Below are positions 26,553 through 33,884 of a DNA stretch of 35,287 nucleotides, in pieces. Numbering within the stretch: position 1 is the first letter of the stretch; every line of letters starts with the position of its first letter. The position numbers and the translations under genes were made by a program. Origin of the DNA: Hyphomicrobiaceae bacterium (GTDB lineage Bacteria > Pseudomonadota > Alphaproteobacteria > Rhizobiales > Hyphomicrobiaceae); NCBI GenBank assembly GCA_021730785.1, contig JAKFWF010000008.1, positions 1 to 35,287 of the forward strand, given 5' to 3'. The notes below the pieces were generated by a model. That model did not search any database, was not told the origin of the DNA, and worked only from the letters and a program-made list of their open reading frames with translations.

Positions 26553-27230
26553 GTGCGTTTGCGTCGCTTGTTAGGCTGCATTGCTGCCCTGGCTCACACC
26601 GCGACCAATGCGGTTGCGACCACATCCGGCGCGCCACGCGCACGAACCGACACCATCATCGTGCACGCGATCAGCGGGCCGCTGCAGGAATGCCCGCGCG
26701 GCAAGCTCGAGTTCTCCGGCGCGCCGGGCGATGCCAAGCGCTGGAAAACCTTCTTCGACCGCCACCCGTTCCTCGGCATCCACTATGTCGTCGATCGCGA
26801 TGGTCGCGTCGAAGCGAGCACGCCGGAACACCGCAAGGCAAATCATGCCTTGGGCGCCAGCGAAAGTTCGATCGGTATCGAGATGGTGCACAACGGCGAT
26901 GGCATCGAGCCATTCGGGCCGGCCCAGCTCGGTGCGTTGATCAAGCTGCTGCGCGACATCGCTAAGCGACACAACATCGCTGTCGATAACATCAAGGGCC
27001 ATGCCGATGTCGACAGCCGCACCTTCAAGTGCGGGAGCCAAACCCACAAAGGCCGCATGGACCCCGGCGCGAACTTTCCATGGGCCGAAGTGCGCGCCGC
27101 GCTGCAAGGTCAGCCGGCGCCTGTTGCAGCGGCAGCGCCCATTCCGACGGCGTCAGCCACTGCGCTTCCTGCTGCAGTACCCGTCCTGCTGGAACCACCA
27201 AGGCTCGTGGAGCGAGGGCTCGTGCGGTAA
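26553..27230 (+). CDS. Exported N-acetylmuramoyl-L-alanine amidase-like protein (Amidase_2)
   Basis: A zinc amidase-fold protein expected to cleave the muramic acid-L-alanine bond of peptidoglycan. From GTG 26553 it has 225 residues. The N-terminus, VRLRRLLGCIAALAHTATNA, reads as a signal peptide. The domain follows: TIIVHAISGP near 34, FLGIHYVVDRDGRVE near 70, ANHALGASESSIGIEMVHNG near 93 and KGHADVDSRTFKCG near 148. HKGRMDPGANFPW then supplies the last ligand region. The first strand has a single VHA where many amidases have HH, and the alanine- and proline-rich tail after 180 is likely disordered. The start is uncertain: an upstream GTG at 26472 is in frame but would bury the signal peptide. 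Confidence 0.75.
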   Translation: MRLRRLLGCIAALAHTATNAVATTSGAPRARTDTIIVHAISGPLQECPRGKLEFSGAPGDAKRWKTFFDRHPFLGIHYVVDRDGRVEASTPEHRKANHALGASESSIGIEMVHNGDGIEPFGPAQLGALIKLLRDIAKRHNIAVDNIKGHADVDSRTFKCGSQTHKGRMDPGANFPWAEVRAALQGQPAPVAAAAPIPTASATALPAAVPVLLEPPRLVERGLVR

Positions 27231-27246
27231 ATGAGCCAAAACGTGT

Positions 27247-27690
27247 TCATTCATCCCTGCGTCGCTGGTCCAGGAAGCTGCGCAATCGCGTGAGAAATGG
27301 CAATGCCGCCTTGAGTTCGGCGGCGCCAATCGCAGTTTCCAGCGCGCTCAGATCATGGGCGATCGCCTCGACCGCATCATCGCGGGCACGGCGCCCGGGC
27401 TCGGTAATGGCAACGCGCTTGCCACGCCCATCCTTCGGATCGGGCGCCATGGCCACGAAGCCCTTTGCTTCGAGCCGATGCAGCGTGCTCGACATGGTCG
27501 CCTTTGTCACCTGGATCGCCCCGGCAAGTTCCAGCGGGCTGCGATCGCCACCCAGACGCACAAAATGGTTCAGCACGATGAACTGCGGCAGTGTCAGCCC
27601 GTGCGGCATCGCGCGTTCGAACAGCGTGGTACCTAACTGATCGATGATACCGATTTCGTTCATCACGCGAAATGCAAGCGGGTCGCGCAT
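27247..27690 (-). CDS. MarR-family transcriptional regulator
   Basis: A 147-residue winged-helix repressor-type protein. It contains LTLPQFIVLNHFVRLGGDRSP near residue 32, the recognition helix region LAGAIQVTKATMSSTLHRLE near 56, and the wing DPKDGRGKRVAITEPG near 83. It ends in a dimerisation helix rich in Ala and Leu. ATG 27690 shares one base with the TGA of the upstream oxidoreductase gene (TGATG), showing translational coupling. An upstream ATG at 27723 would lie inside that gene. It most probably autoregulates the pair by binding the palindrome at 28880-28899. The inducer is unknown; an oxidant or aromatic compound would be typical of the family. Confidence 0.87.
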   Translation of the reverse strand: MRDPLAFRVMNEIGIIDQLGTTLFERAMPHGLTLPQFIVLNHFVRLGGDRSPLELAGAIQVTKATMSSTLHRLEAKGFVAMAPDPKDGRGKRVAITEPGRRARDDAVEAIAHDLSALETAIGAAELKAALPFLTRLRSFLDQRRRDE

Positions 27691-28844
27691 CAAGTTCCCA
27701 CCAAGCGGTTCTCCAGTGGCCACCGTGGCGTCCGGGCGACCGGGTTACCATATCCGAGCCGGGCGAGCATCTGTACACGCTGGCCGGGCTGGGCGCCAAA
27801 CAGTTGATGTGCGCGCCCGAACATGGGCTCCATCTCCTTGAATTCCTGCAATGCCTGACTGATCGGATGGACGCCGAGCCCCTGTCGCGTCGCCTCAAGG
27901 TTCATGCGCACATAGGCGCGACCAGCGGCCAGTTGTTCGATCCGCGAGTTGGCGTTGGTTGTTATCCAGGAATAGGCCATGCCAGTGGCCATGATTGACC
28001 GATAGCGGTCCGTGCTGGTCTTGTTGGCCGTGGTACCGGGTTGGCCGATTTTCGCGCGCGACAACTGCCCCGCCAAGGCCAGGGTTTCCAGGAACGGGCC
28101 ACCAATCGATATTCCGTCTGGGTTGGCCTCGATCTCAGCTCTGCCGATGCGCATCAGGTCGACGCTTTCGCGCCAGGTCCGCTCGGTCTGGAATTCGATC
28201 ATCCAGGCGTCCCAGGACAGCTTGCGCGCTTCGCGGATCAGCGCGCCGTCGCGCGAGGCGCTGATCCGCGCACCGGTTGGCTGCTGTGCCGTCATGACGT
28301 CAAGTACGAATTGCGCGACCGGGCGCGCCGTATCGAACGGTTGTTTATTCGAGCGCCGGGTTGCAATCGCTGCAAACAATGGATCCTTCGGCGTCAGATT
28401 GTTGGCCACGAACCTCAGACGCGCAATCGGACGGCGATCGAGCCGCTCAGATGGTACGCCATCCGGAAAGGCCTCGACCTCCATCAGCACGCCACGCTCT
28501 GCCGCAGCAATACGGGCAACTTCGAGAAAACAACCGAAGCCGATGAGGATTTGCCGGTCAAAGGGGTCGGTTTCCGGCAGACGCCGCTCCAGGTCGCACG
28601 TGATCAGCGCCTCGTGGTCCCCGACGAGCCGGATTTGCCATGGCTGGCGATTGTGCGGATTGGGCGCAAGAATGGCGTGGCGGAACGCGTCGAGCCGGAC
28701 ATCCTTTGGCGGCGCGCTTGCGATGTCGTTCCAAGCCCGAAGGGCCCGTTCCGGTGTCCGCTTGGACCAAAACATCGAGCCGGTACCAACCAGTGCCAGA
28801 CCGGCGCCACCGACAGCATAAAGTACACTCCGTCGAGAAAGCAT
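27690..28844 (-). CDS. Acg-like FMN-binding nitroreductase-family protein with Tat signal
   Basis: A 384-residue protein of the nitroreductase superfamily, closest in pattern to Acg (Mycobacterium Rv2032-like) proteins. These bind FMN in two tandem degenerate nitroreductase halves. The N-terminus, MLSRRSVLYAVGGAGLALVG, is a twin-arginine signal (SRRSVL), so it is exported folded. The first half has ILAPNPHNRQPWQIRL near residue 58; the second has the conserved ATRRSNKQPFD near 158, and a C-terminal Q-GLGVHPIS stretch lies near 325. ATG 28844 is preferred over ATG 28859 because a perfect GGAGGTGA site (28857-28850) precedes it. Catalytic activity is not certain: Acg is thought to sequester FMN rather than reduce substrates. 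It is coupled to marR. Confidence 0.8.
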   Translation of the reverse strand: MLSRRSVLYAVGGAGLALVGTGSMFWSKRTPERALRAWNDIASAPPKDVRLDAFRHAILAPNPHNRQPWQIRLVGDHEALITCDLERRLPETDPFDRQILIGFGCFLEVARIAAAERGVLMEVEAFPDGVPSERLDRRPIARLRFVANNLTPKDPLFAAIATRRSNKQPFDTARPVAQFVLDVMTAQQPTGARISASRDGALIREARKLSWDAWMIEFQTERTWRESVDLMRIGRAEIEANPDGISIGGPFLETLALAGQLSRAKIGQPGTTANKTSTDRYRSIMATGMAYSWITTNANSRIEQLAAGRAYVRMNLEATRQGLGVHPISQALQEFKEMEPMFGRAHQLFGAQPGQRVQMLARLGYGNPVARTPRWPLENRLVGT

Positions 28845-28849
28845 CGCAT

Positions 28850-28857
28850 TCACCTCC
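28850..28857 (-). promoter_or_regulatory. Ribosome-binding site that sets the start of the Acg-like gene
   Basis: GGAGGTGA on the minus strand is fully complementary to the 16S anti-Shine-Dalgarno. GGAGG ends 8 bases before ATG 28844. It overlaps the first codons of the alternative ATG 28859, arguing against that start. Confidence 0.8.
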
Positions 28858-28866
28858 ATGAAATAT

Positions 28867-28899
28867 GATATCGTACTATATAGATCGATATCGAACTAT
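28867..28899 (-). promoter_or_regulatory. MarR-type operator (palindrome plus direct repeat)
   Basis: ATAGATCGATATCGAACTAT (28880-28899) is a 20-bp palindrome with a single mismatched pair, the usual size of a MarR box. A second half-related copy lies just beside it: GATATCGTACTAT (28867-28879) repeats GATATCGAACTAT (28887-28899) with one difference, exactly 20 bases apart. The operator overlaps the promoter -35 to -10 region, so binding would block RNA polymerase. The stretch is strikingly AT-rich. Confidence 0.68.
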
Positions 28900-28903
28900 G
28901 CAA
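28875..28903 (-). promoter_or_regulatory. Promoter for the Acg-marR operon
   Basis: On the minus strand TTGCAT (28903-28898) and TATAGT (28880-28875) are separated by 17 bases. The palindromic operator fills the spacer. The transcript would start about 20 bases before the GGAGGTGA site. Confidence 0.55.
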
Positions 28904-29124
28904 GAAAAATGAAGCCGCACTCATTTCTACGTATTTCCTGCCGCCGTCATTACCGTGTCTCGGCCGCCGCTTCGCTCGCGGGGTGAAGCGAAGCGCAACG
29001 CTGCACCCGCCATAGCTTCGGTCGCATCGCAGCGCTGCACGGGCGGGCGCTTGACGCTCACCGGAACTTGGCGTCTCGTCGGGCGAAATTCCGTCCCCTT
29101 TCCAGCACGCCCCAGGAGCCCGCC

Positions 29125-30642
29125 ATGCAGGACACGCCGACGAAGCTCAAATCATTCCAGACTTACATCGACGGCAAGTGGTGCAACGCCAAGTCCGGCA
29201 AGACGTTCAAGACCTACGATCCCTACTCCGGCGAAGCCTGGGCCGAGATCCCCGAGTGCGACGCGGCCGACGTCGATCTTGCCTGCAACGCAGCTGCCAA
29301 AGCCTTCGAAAGCGGCCCCTGGCCGGCCATGACGCAGACGGCCCGCGGGCGCCTGCTGCGCAAGATCGCAGGCCTCATCGAGCAGCACGGCGATTATCTC
29401 GCTCAGCTCGAAGTGCGCGACAACGGCAAGCTGATCTCGGAGATGCAGGCGCAGCTGCGCTACATGCCCGAGTGGTACTACTACTACGCCGGTCTCGCCG
29501 ATAAGATCCAGGGCGCGGTGGTGCCGGTCGATAAGGCGGATCACTTCGCCTACATCCTGCGCGAACCGGTCGGCGTGTGCGCCATGGTCATCCCGTGGAA
29601 CTCGCCGCTGCTGCTGGTGGCCTGGAAGCTCGCCCCCGCGCTCGCCACCGGCTGCACGGCAGTGATCAAGCCGTCGGAATATACGAGCGCGTCGCTGCTG
29701 GAATTCATGCGCCTCGTCATCGAGCCGGCAGGTGTGCCGGCCGGCGTGGTCAATGTCGTTACCGGCTATGGCGCGGCGGCCGGCGAACCGCTCGTCACGC
29801 ATCCGAAGGTCGCCAAGGTCGCTTTCACTGGCGGCTCGGTGACCGGCGCGCGGGTGGCATCGTTAGCCGGACAGTCGTTCAAGAAGGTGTCACTCGAACT
29901 GGGCGGCAAGTCGCCCAACATCGTGTTCGACGACGCAATCATCGACGACGCGGTGAACGGTGCGATCTCTGGCATCTTCGCGGCCACCGGGCAGACCTGC
30001 GTCGCCGGCTCGCGCCTGCTCGTGCAGGAGAGCATCCACGATCGCTTCGTTGAGAAACTGCTGGCAGTTGCCAAGACCGCCAAGCTCGGCAACCCGCAGA
30101 GCTTCGACACTCAGGTCGGCCCGGTGACGACGCCACCGCAGTATCAGAAAATCCTCGGCTACATCGACATCGCAAAGGGCGAGGGTGCGAATTGCGTACT
30201 TGGCGGCGGACCGGCGACGGCAGCTGAGGGCGGCGGCAAGTATTTCGTCAAGCCGACCATTTTCACGGGCGTCGACAACAAGATGCGCATTGCCCAGGAG
30301 GAAGTGTTCGGCCCCGTGCTGTCGGTGATCAAGTTCAAGGATGAGGCGCACGCCGTCTCGATCGCCAACGATGTGATCTATGGCCTTGGCTCAGGCGTGT
30401 GGACGCAATCGGTCAATCGGGCGCTCGGCATGGCGAAGAAAATCCGCGCCGGCACGGTGTGGGTCAACACGTATCGGGCGGTGAGCTTCACGATGCCTTT
30501 CGGCGGTTATAAGTCGTCAGGGCTTGGCCGCGAGAACGGTATGGATGCGATCAACGAATACCTGCACACCAAGAGCGTGTGGGTGAACACCGCAACCGGC
30601 GGCGGCGGCAATCCGTTCGTCATGAAGACCAGCGCTTCGTGA
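29125..30642 (+). CDS. Aldehyde dehydrogenase family protein
   Basis: An NAD(P)-dependent enzyme oxidising an aldehyde to its acid. The 505-residue protein, a normal length, shows the fold throughout: YIDGKWCNAKSGKTF near residue 13, VIPWNSPLLLVAWKLAPAL near 156, FTGGSVTGARVA near 234, general-base Glu258 in SLELGGKSPN, catalytic Cys292 in GQTCVAGSR, and EEVFGPVLSV near 391. AGGAG lies 7 bases before ATG 29125. The substrate is not evident from the sequence; the Y-rich stretch EWYYYYAGLADK near 113 is common in betaine- and aromatic-aldehyde relatives. It is a single-gene unit ending in a large hairpin. Confidence 0.93.
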   Translation: MQDTPTKLKSFQTYIDGKWCNAKSGKTFKTYDPYSGEAWAEIPECDAADVDLACNAAAKAFESGPWPAMTQTARGRLLRKIAGLIEQHGDYLAQLEVRDNGKLISEMQAQLRYMPEWYYYYAGLADKIQGAVVPVDKADHFAYILREPVGVCAMVIPWNSPLLLVAWKLAPALATGCTAVIKPSEYTSASLLEFMRLVIEPAGVPAGVVNVVTGYGAAAGEPLVTHPKVAKVAFTGGSVTGARVASLAGQSFKKVSLELGGKSPNIVFDDAIIDDAVNGAISGIFAATGQTCVAGSRLLVQESIHDRFVEKLLAVAKTAKLGNPQSFDTQVGPVTTPPQYQKILGYIDIAKGEGANCVLGGGPATAAEGGGKYFVKPTIFTGVDNKMRIAQEEVFGPVLSVIKFKDEAHAVSIANDVIYGLGSGVWTQSVNRALGMAKKIRAGTVWVNTYRAVSFTMPFGGYKSSGLGRENGMDAINEYLHTKSVWVNTATGGGGNPFVMKTSAS

Positions 30643-30645
30643 GTT

Positions 30646-30686
30646 GTCGCTGCCGACACGCGTTCCGCGTGCCGGCCGGCAGCGAC
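30646..30686 (+). terminator. Large hairpin after the aldehyde dehydrogenase gene
   Basis: GTCGCTGCCG (30646-30655) pairs perfectly with CGGCAGCGAC (30677-30686). An inner CACGCG/CGCGTG stem extends it. It begins 3 bases after the stop codon. No T-run follows, so it may act as a transcript-end stabiliser or Rho-linked site rather than a simple intrinsic terminator. Confidence 0.5.
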
Positions 30687-30759
30687 GGCGTTCCATCGCG
30701 GGCGGCCAGCTCCGCGCGGCGGAGTCGCCCGCGACCACCAACAACGCCGCACACAAACG

Positions 30760-30790
30760 AAAAGCCCGCAGCCGGGGGGAGGCTGCGGGC
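30760..30790 (-). terminator. Intrinsic terminator (minus strand)
   Basis: GCCCGCAGCC pairs with GGCTGCGGGC (30764-30773 with 30781-30790), a perfect 10-bp GC stem with a 7-base loop. On the minus strand TTTTCGTTT follows. It ends the candidate small RNA and could also terminate transcripts of the protease gene that stops at 31024. Confidence 0.68.
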
Positions 30791-30836
30791 GGCGTAGTGC
30801 CTCGAGGGGGGGGAATAGTCGGGACGGCACTACGCT
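30760..30836 (-). ncRNA. Candidate small RNA with two C-rich hairpin loops
   Basis: Read on the minus strand, a transcript starting near 30836 would consist of two perfect 10-bp hairpins joined by one base and ending in a T-run. Hairpin 1 is GCGTAGTGCC (30835-30826) with GGCACTACGC (30801-30792); its 24-base loop contains CTATT and a run of eight C. Hairpin 2 is the terminator, with loop TCCCCCC. A TATACA box lies 7 bases upstream of the inferred 5' end. This compact layout, with C-rich loops able to pair with G-rich ribosome-binding sites, resembles alphaproteobacterial and xanthomonad C-rich-loop regulatory RNAs. The resemblance is structural only; no named family is claimed. No convincing protein-coding frame explains the region. 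Confidence 0.5.
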
Positions 30837-30842
30837 GATCAC

Positions 30843-30869
30843 TGTATAGTTTTGTGGGCAAGATTGCAA
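30843..30869 (-). promoter_or_regulatory. Possible promoter of the candidate small RNA
   Basis: On the minus strand TTGCAA (30869-30864) and TATACA (30848-30843) are 15 bases apart in an AT-rich stretch. They predict a start at about 30836, exactly the base of the first hairpin. The short spacing is acceptable for an alphaproteobacterial promoter but weakens the call. Confidence 0.35.
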
Positions 30870-31023
30870 GCAAAATAGAGAATCAAATATTCCAAAACGC
30901 GGCAATTCAAGTCATGAAGAGTATTTTCCTATATCCTTCCCATTGAGTCAGGACTGAGGCGCTTTAACCATGGCGGGCAAGACATTAGCCCAGCGAACTG
31001 GCGCCACCGGTTGAATGTGTCCG

Positions 31024-32058
31024 TCAAGACACGTCGCGCTCTTCGGGCATCACAACGTGTTTTATGCACGCGTCCCCCCGCAAAATCGCAAGGCTGACCG
31101 CTCGGCCGATCGCCGCATGATCGAGCAGCCGCGACACATCGTCGACGCCAGTAACCGCCTCGCCATCGAGGGCGAGGATGATGTCTCCGACCTGTAGTCC
31201 ACCAACATCAGCCGGGCTGCCCGTCTGCAGCTCCCGGATGCGCACCGCACTCGTCTGCAAAACTCCGGCACGGTCGGCCAGTCGTCGCGGCAGGGGGATC
31301 TGTTCGGCGGCGACACCGATGCGGGCTCGCCGCACACGGCCATGGCGCAACACCTGAGTCAGAACGTGCAGGGCGGTGTTGGCCGCGACCGAAAAACAAA
31401 TGCCTTGCGCGCCGGCGATCATCGCCGTGTTTATGCCGATCACCTCGCCGGCGGAACTGACGAGTGGCCCGCCCGAGTTCCCGGGGTTCAAGGCGGCATC
31501 GGTCTGGATCACATCGCCAATCAGACGGCCGTTCTGTGCACGCAGCGACCGTCCAACCGCGCTGACGATGCCAGCCGTCACCGTCGACTCGAACCCCAGC
31601 GGGTTGCCGATCGCAATCGCAATCTGGCCGGGCCGGACGGCTTTCGAGTTGGCCAGGGCCGCGACCGGCAGGGTCTCGGTCGTCTCGCCGCGCAGCACGG
31701 CAAGATCGCTATCGGGATCGCGACCGAGAACGCGCGCCTTGAAGTTGCGACCGTCGGCGACGCCGAGGCTGATCTCGGCAGCCCCCTCGATCACGTGATT
31801 GTTGGTCAGCACGAGGCCGTCGGGAGAGACGATGACGCCACTGCCGGTGCCTTGCGCCTGCCGTCCGCCGCGATTGCCGCGGACCTGGACGTGGACCACC
31901 GCCGGCGATACGCGCTCCACCACGTCGACCACGGCAGCCGAATAGGCATCGAGGAGGTGCCGGTCGGCAGCGGTTGCGCCGGCCGCAGAACGCGCATTGC
32001 GATTGGCGGCATCGAATGTGGTCATGCCTGTCTCAATCCGATGTGGTCGCAGCGACAT
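31024..32058 (-). CDS. Trypsin-like serine protease with PDZ domain (HtrA/DegP-like), no signal peptide
   Basis: A 344-residue HtrA-type protease with one PDZ domain. The catalytic triad is visible: His88 in LTNNHVI, Asp118 in DPDSDLAVL and Ser195 in NPGNSGGPL. The oxyanion region around IAIGNPLGFESTVTAGIVSA (148-167) is intact. PDZ residues lie about 245-335, with LQTGSPADVGGLQVGDIIL. Unlike DegP/DegQ, the N-terminus is polar (MSLRPHRIETGMTTFDAANR) with no signal peptide or membrane helix, so the protein is predicted to be cytoplasmic. GAGG lies 6 bases before ATG 32058; ATG 32025 is a shorter alternative. It diverges from the next gene over 107 bases. Its transcript may end at the hairpin at 30760-30790. 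Confidence 0.9.
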   Translation of the reverse strand: MSLRPHRIETGMTTFDAANRNARSAAGATAADRHLLDAYSAAVVDVVERVSPAVVHVQVRGNRGGRQAQGTGSGVIVSPDGLVLTNNHVIEGAAEISLGVADGRNFKARVLGRDPDSDLAVLRGETTETLPVAALANSKAVRPGQIAIAIGNPLGFESTVTAGIVSAVGRSLRAQNGRLIGDVIQTDAALNPGNSGGPLVSSAGEVIGINTAMIAGAQGICFSVAANTALHVLTQVLRHGRVRRARIGVAAEQIPLPRRLADRAGVLQTSAVRIRELQTGSPADVGGLQVGDIILALDGEAVTGVDDVSRLLDHAAIGRAVSLAILRGDACIKHVVMPEERDVS

Positions 32059-32165
32059 CTCTATCCTCGCATCCTAGACCATGTTGTGATGTGGTGCCGG
32101 GAAATGGTGTCGTCGATGCTCCGTGTCGAGGACCCGGCCGCGATCAAACTTACGGGATCAGTTCC

Positions 32166-33215
32166 ATGAGCGAAGACGTGATCATCCGCATCGAGGGCGC
32201 GGCTGGACGTATCACGCTGAACCGGCCGCAGGCGCTCAATGCCCTGACCTATCCCATGGTCATGGCAATCGGCGCCGCGCTGGCCGCATGGTCGAGCGAC
32301 CCGGCGGTCGCCCTCGTCGTCCTCGACGGCGCCGGCGATCGCGGCCTGTGCGCGGGCGGCGACGTGCTGTCGTTGCACGACAGTTACCGGGCCGGACCCG
32401 AATTCGCGCGGCGCTTCTGGGCCGACGAATATCGGCTCAACGACGCGATCGCGCGCTATCCCAAGCCCTATGTTGCGCTGATGGACGGGATCGTGATGGG
32501 CGGCGGCATCGGCCTGTCGGCGCACGCGTCGCACCGCGTGGTCACCGAACGCTCGATGCTGGCAATGCCCGAGACGGGCATCGGCCTCATCCCCGATGTG
32601 GGCGGAACGTGGCTGCTGGCGCGCGCGCCCGACAATACCGGCATCTATCTGGGATTGTCGGGGGCGCGCATGACGGCGGCCGATGCTCTGTTTGCGGGTT
32701 TCGCCGATGTGTGCGTCCCGGTTGCGCAATTGCCAGACTTGATTGCAGCATTGACCGCTGTGCCCAATGCCCGGCCCGGGGATGTCATCGCATCGCTCGC
32801 CCAGGAGACACCGCCCGGCGATCTGCAGGCTCGATCGAAGGAGATTGCGCACCTATTTGGCGGCGCCAGTGTGGAAGCCATCCTGGCGGCGCTGGCGAGA
32901 GATGGTGATCCGTGGGCGAATAAAACCATCGCCGGGCTGAAGACGAAGTCGCCCACAGCGCTCAAGGTGACGCTCGCCGCCCTGCGCGCCGCCCGCAGGT
33001 TGCCTTCGCTCGCCGCTGCCCTCGATATGGAATACCGCATTGTGAGCCGGCTGTTCGAGGACGGCGAGTTCAACGAGGGAGTGCGTGCGCTGCTGGTCGA
33101 CAAGGACCGGGCGCCCAAGTGGCGGCGCGCGACACTCGAAGCGGTATCCGACGCCGACATCGGGCGACTGATGGCCCCGCTGCCGGTCGGCGAAGGGCTT
33201 GGGCATGCAGGCTGA
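32166..33215 (+). CDS. 3-hydroxyisobutyryl-CoA hydrolase (enoyl-CoA hydratase/isomerase fold)
   Basis: Predicted to hydrolyse 3-hydroxyisobutyryl-CoA in valine breakdown. The 349-residue protein is longer than simple enoyl-CoA hydratases (about 260) and carries the C-terminal region typical of the hydrolase. Crotonase features include LNRPQALNALTYPMV from residue 18, oxyanion-hole CAGGD at 62-66 and MGGGIGLSAHASHRV at 111. The catalytic stretch AMPETGIGLIPDVGGT follows (Glu136, Asp144). Later regions SPTALKVTLAAL and FNEGVRALLVDK also fit the hydrolase. ATG 32166 is preferred; upstream in-frame codons to 31974 overlap the divergent protease gene. A broader enoyl-CoA hydratase assignment remains possible. 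The last 11 bases overlap a degraded reading frame. Confidence 0.86.
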   Translation: MSEDVIIRIEGAAGRITLNRPQALNALTYPMVMAIGAALAAWSSDPAVALVVLDGAGDRGLCAGGDVLSLHDSYRAGPEFARRFWADEYRLNDAIARYPKPYVALMDGIVMGGGIGLSAHASHRVVTERSMLAMPETGIGLIPDVGGTWLLARAPDNTGIYLGLSGARMTAADALFAGFADVCVPVAQLPDLIAALTAVPNARPGDVIASLAQETPPGDLQARSKEIAHLFGGASVEAILAALARDGDPWANKTIAGLKTKSPTALKVTLAALRAARRLPSLAAALDMEYRIVSRLFEDGEFNEGVRALLVDKDRAPKWRRATLEAVSDADIGRLMAPLPVGEGLGHAG

Positions 33216-33450
33216 CAGTGCGGCTGCGACGGGCAAGAGCGGCACGACGTGCGGGGTCCAGGCCAGCTGCGACCACACGCTGTCGGGCGCCGCGTTCGTG
33301 CGGCTGCTGGGCGGGATCGAGCGACTGTCGGCGGAGCAGGTCGACCTCGGCTACCGGTCGGCCAATCTGGGCTGCGGCATCACCTATCAGTTCGCCAACG
33401 GGATCTCGATCTACGGCCAGTTGCTGTACACACGCCGCCTCTACGACGCA
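33205..33450 (+). pseudogene. Truncated remnant of an unknown, possibly outer-membrane, protein
   Basis: A frame from about 33205 encodes FVRLLGGIERLSAEQVDLGY, then RSANLGCGITYQFANGISIY and GQLLYTRRLYDA. Alternating hydrophobic and polar residues ending in aromatic strands resemble the last strands of a beta-barrel. It has no proper start region, overlaps the hydrolase 3' end by 11 bases, and runs straight into a palindromic repeat at 33450. I read it as a C-terminal piece of a gene cut off by rearrangement. Family unknown. Confidence 0.35.
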
Positions 33451-33541
33451 GGGCGATCGCGTTTTGGCAGTCTGGTATTCCCTCTCCCCCTGCGCTGCGC
33501 TTGCAGGGGGAGAGGGGAAGTAGGCCATACGCGATCGCCCT
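33450..33541. repeat. Palindromic repeat with two nested stems
   Basis: The outer arms AGGGCGATCGCGT (33450-33462) and ACGCGATCGCCCT (33529-33541) are perfect inverted copies. An inner stem of the form CCCTCTCCCCCTGC with GCAGGGGGAGAGGG lies at about 33480-33517. The 92-bp unit could fold as one long hairpin. It has the look of a REP/BIME-like intergenic repeat that is probably present elsewhere in the genome. Confidence 0.75.
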
Positions 33542-33547
33542 GCCCCC

Positions 33548-33884
33548 ATGAGGCTACCGGATTCACACATGTCGGTTGCAGGGGCCGTGTGAGCCGAGAT
33601 TTGGCCGAACAAGAGCTGGGCCAAATCTCGGGCGTTTTCGTCACGGCCGCGGAGGCGGCCGTCCACGACAAGCTTCAACCCCATGGTGTTTGAGGAGACT
33701 CCAGGCTCCTGTCTCGCGCTGTCATTTGCCCAAGCACCGAACTTGCGGACCGTTGTCGTGGAGGACCGCCTCCGCGGCCAAGACGAGAAGGTGGAGCGCA
33801 TGATCCGCACAGCTATGTTTTTAAGTTGCTGCAATTCCTGGGTAATTCGAACGCCGAATCACTTGTGTGAATGCGGTAGCCCAT
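33548..33884. repeat. MITE-like element with terminal and internal inverted repeats
   Basis: A left end, ATGAGGCTACCGGATTCACA and onward (33548-33572), is repeated in inverse orientation at 33861-33884 with two mismatches and one gap. Inside, a second pair of 37-bp arms (33635-33671 and 33753-33789), built around GCCGCCTCCGCGGCC, is also inverted at high identity. The whole is thus symmetric about 33715, with the arms diverged between these blocks. A third, local hairpin, GAGATTTGGCC (33596-33606) with GGCCAAATCTC (33619-33629), lies in the left arm and is followed by GGGCGTTTT. There is no transposase. It is best read as a non-autonomous mobile or palindromic element. Confidence 0.55.

Noticed and set aside
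30720-30800. Tryptophan-operon-like attenuator on the minus strand (tandem TGG codons plus GC hairpin)
   Set aside because: The hairpin precedes the TGG codons in the direction of transcription and no trp gene follows, so the order is wrong for attenuation.
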